Positions 5,782 to 7,588 of a stretch of 7,588 nt of DNA are shown here, in pieces. Each line of letters begins with the position of its first letter. Position 1 is the first letter of the stretch. The stretch is from Gemmatimonadota bacterium (lineage in GTDB: Bacteria; Gemmatimonadota; Gemmatimonadetes; Gemmatimonadales; GWC2-71-9). The notes beneath the pieces are model-generated. The model saw only the letters and a list, made by a program, of their open reading frames with translations. It made no database searches and was not told where the DNA came from. The translations under genes were made by a program, and so were the position numbers. The stretch covers positions 10,745 through 18,332 of the forward strand of contig QHTX01000116.1 of NCBI GenBank assembly GCA_003220975.1, read 5' to 3'.

Positions 5782-7588
5782 AAGCCCTGTTCCGCCTGCT
5801 CGCCCTGGTGCCGGCTGCCCTCGCCGCGCAGCAGTCCCGCGACACCGTTGTGCTCGACCCGGTGGTCGTGACCGCGACTCGGATCCCCACCCCGGCCAGC
5901 GCGGTGCCCGCGGCCGTGACCGTGATCAGCGGCGCCGAGCTGCGGGCGCAGGGGATCCGCACGGTGGCCGAGGCGTTGCGAACCGTTCCAGCCGCGAGCG
6001 TGGTCACGACCAATGCCTACGGGAGTCAGACGTCGCTCTTCCTGCGCGGCGGCGATGCCGACTACGTCAAGGTGCTGATCGACGGAGTGCCCCAGAACGC
6101 GCCCGGCGGGGCCTACGACTTCGCCAATCTCACGACCGATAACGTCGACCGGATCGAGGTGGTGCGGGGGCCGGTGAGCGTGCTCTACGGCTCCGACGCG
6201 GTGACGGGAGTTGTGCAGGTCTACACCCGCGACGGCCGCGGCGCGGCCCACGGGAGCGTCGGCGTGGGCGGCGGGACATACGGCAGTCGCGCGGTCGACG
6301 CGACCGTGGTGGGGGGAGCGGAGCGGGCCGGATACGCCTTCAGCGTGTCGCGCTTTGCGAGCGACGGCGTCTATCCTGTCGACAACCAGTATCGCAATGC
6401 CGTGCTGAGCGGCCGGGTGCGGCTACGCCCCGACGACCGCACGGACGCCGCGCTGTCGCTCCGCTACGGCGATGCGCTCTACCATTTCCCAACCGACGGC
6501 GGCGGCAACCTGGTGAGCAACAATCAGCACCAGCTCGATCGCGGCCCGTCGCTGGGGCTCGACGTCGGCCGCGTTGTTTCGGCTCGCGTCGAAGGCCGCT
6601 TCACCGCCGCCTGGCGCCGCGACAACTACCAGTACGCCATCGGCCCGAACGGTCCGGCCGACACGACCACCTTTCCGTACAGCAGCTCCGATTGGGTCAC
6701 GCGCGAGGGGCTGGACGCACGGGCCAACGTGCGGCTCGCGCAGAGTGACGTGCTCACGGTCGGGACGGCGTTCGAGCGGGAGGCGATGCAGGGGACCACC
6801 CTCGCTGCGGCGCGGTCACGCAACGGCGGCGCCGTCTATCTGCAGCTGGCCACGGTGCGTGAGCGGGCCGCCAACTTCACCGTCGGCGCCCGGCTCGATG
6901 ACAACGAGCGCTTCGGCACCTATGCCACCTACCGAGCCGGACTGTCCCTCCGGTTCGACCAGCGCGCGCGGGCCATCGTGTCCGTAGGGACCGGATTCAA
7001 AGAGCCGAGTCTCTATCAGAACTTCGCCACCGGCTTCGTGCGGGGGAATCCGGCTCTCGCACCGGAGCATTCCTTGAGCTGGGAGGCGGGGCTCGAGTAC
7101 ACCATCCCGCGGAGCGGCGTGACCGCGCGCGTCACGTACTTCGATCAGCGTTTTCGCGACCTGATCCAGTACAGTGACACCGCCATCGGTCCTGACTCGG
7201 TGAATTACGTCAACGTGGCCCAGGCGTCCGCGCGGGGCGTGGAGCTCGTCATCCAGGCGGCGCTCGGCGCCGGGCTCTCAGTCGCGGCGACCTACACCTA
7301 TCTTGACTCGCGCGATTTCGCCACGAATCAGCGGCTGCTGCGCCGGCCCGATAACGCCGCCAGCCTGCGGCTCGGCTACGCGATCGCGGCGCGCGGCACG
7401 GCCTCGCTCGCCGCGGAGTTTACCGGAGACCGCGACGACTACGATTACGCGAGCTATCCCGCCCTGCGCGTCCCTCTGCCGCCGCACACGCGGGTGGATT
7501 GTGCCGGGACCTATGAGGTGATTCGCGCCCACGGCGGCGCGCCCGGCCTGGCGCTCGATGCCCGGATCGAGAATCTGCTCGACGCCCG
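5778..7588 (+). CDS. btuB: TonB-dependent outer-membrane vitamin B12 receptor, 3' end cut by the window
   Basis: The frame stays open from ATG 5778 to the end, giving 603 residues. It stops at ARIENLLDA, a motif usually about 20-30 residues before the C-terminus of these barrels, so nearly all of the gene is present. MKALFRLLALVPAALA is a signal peptide with likely cleavage after residue 16. A TonB-box-like stretch, LDPVVVTATR (26-35), opens the plug domain (about 26-150), which includes LFLRGGDADYVKVLIDGVP (87-105) and VDRIEVVRGPVSVLYGSDAV (123-142). The rest is a 22-strand-type barrel with alternating aromatic strands, for example GTGFKEPSLYQNFA (404-417) and NPALAPEHSLSWEAGLEY (424-441), a standard TonB-receptor block. 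AAGGA at 5767-5771 is a well-spaced ribosome site, and the ATGA overlap with btuD indicates the same transcript. Cobalamin specificity rests mainly on operon and riboswitch context; the barrel alone could serve other chelates. Confidence 0.92.
   Translation, partial: MKALFRLLALVPAALAAQQSRDTVVLDPVVVTATRIPTPASAVPAAVTVISGAELRAQGIRTVAEALRTVPAASVVTTNAYGSQTSLFLRGGDADYVKVLIDGVPQNAPGGAYDFANLTTDNVDRIEVVRGPVSVLYGSDAVTGVVQVYTRDGRGAAHGSVGVGGGTYGSRAVDATVVGGAERAGYAFSVSRFASDGVYPVDNQYRNAVLSGRVRLRPDDRTDAALSLRYGDALYHFPTDGGGNLVSNNQHQLDRGPSLGLDVGRVVSARVEGRFTAAWRRDNYQYAIGPNGPADTTTFPYSSSDWVTREGLDARANVRLAQSDVLTVGTAFEREAMQGTTLAAARSRNGGAVYLQLATVRERAANFTVGARLDDNERFGTYATYRAGLSLRFDQRARAIVSVGTGFKEPSLYQNFATGFVRGNPALAPEHSLSWEAGLEYTIPRSGVTARVTYFDQRFRDLIQYSDTAIGPDSVNYVNVAQASARGVELVIQAALGAGLSVAATYTYLDSRDFATNQRLLRRPDNAASLRLGYAIAARGTASLAAEFTGDRDDYDYASYPALRVPLPPHTRVDCAGTYEVIRAHGGAPGLALDARIENLLDA

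Noticed and set aside
6211..7521. Several short plus- and minus-strand frames in the right end of the window.
   Set aside because: They overlap the continuous TonB-dependent receptor frame, which has family motifs throughout and runs off the window end.

Overview
This is a GC-rich window from a Gram-negative bacterium. The diderm envelope is implied by a TonB-dependent outer-membrane receptor and a lipoprotein. The base composition, a short archaeal/Thermotoga-type S-adenosylhomocysteinase, a bifunctional-nuclease-domain protein with a PEDFGKF-type tail, and a carboxypeptidase-regulatory-like membrane protein together suggest Gemmatimonadota or a neighbouring phylum. That assignment is inference from gene style only; no rRNA marker is present. 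All genes read left to right.

Left part (1-1887): a complete S-adenosylhomocysteinase gene (ahcY) is followed after 8 bases by a short bifunctional nuclease (BFN/DUF151) gene that most likely uses a GTG start. They look co-transcribed.

Middle part (1888-2981): one unrecognised gene encodes an exported, C-terminally membrane-anchored protein with an N-terminal carboxypeptidase-regulatory-like beta domain. It sits between two long, nearly perfect palindromes. The first is 3 x 9 bp facing 3 x 9 bp, and the second is 4 x 7 bp facing 4 x 7 bp. The first palindrome carries the predicted start codon in its loop and encodes the hydrophobic core of the signal peptide. The second encodes the last 15 residues and the stop. 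This is the most unusual structure in the window.

Right part (2982-7588): a clear cobalamin riboswitch with a perfect 8-bp P1 stem leads a vitamin B12 uptake operon. The genes are btuF (lipoprotein binding protein), btuC (permease), btuD (ATPase) and btuB (outer-membrane receptor, cut by the window end). Each gene overlaps the next by 4 to 16 bases. Just after the aptamer, a hairpin pairs both the Shine-Dalgarno sequence and the GTG start codon of btuF, which points to translational control. The proposed pathway is BtuB import across the outer membrane with TonB energy, capture by the lipid-anchored BtuF, then BtuC2D2 transport into the cytoplasm, with the whole set shut down when cobalamin is plentiful.

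I saw no tRNA, rRNA, CRISPR array, insertion sequence or phage gene. The transport operon is a known system in an ordinary but tidy arrangement. The palindrome-bounded gene is the best candidate for something not described.
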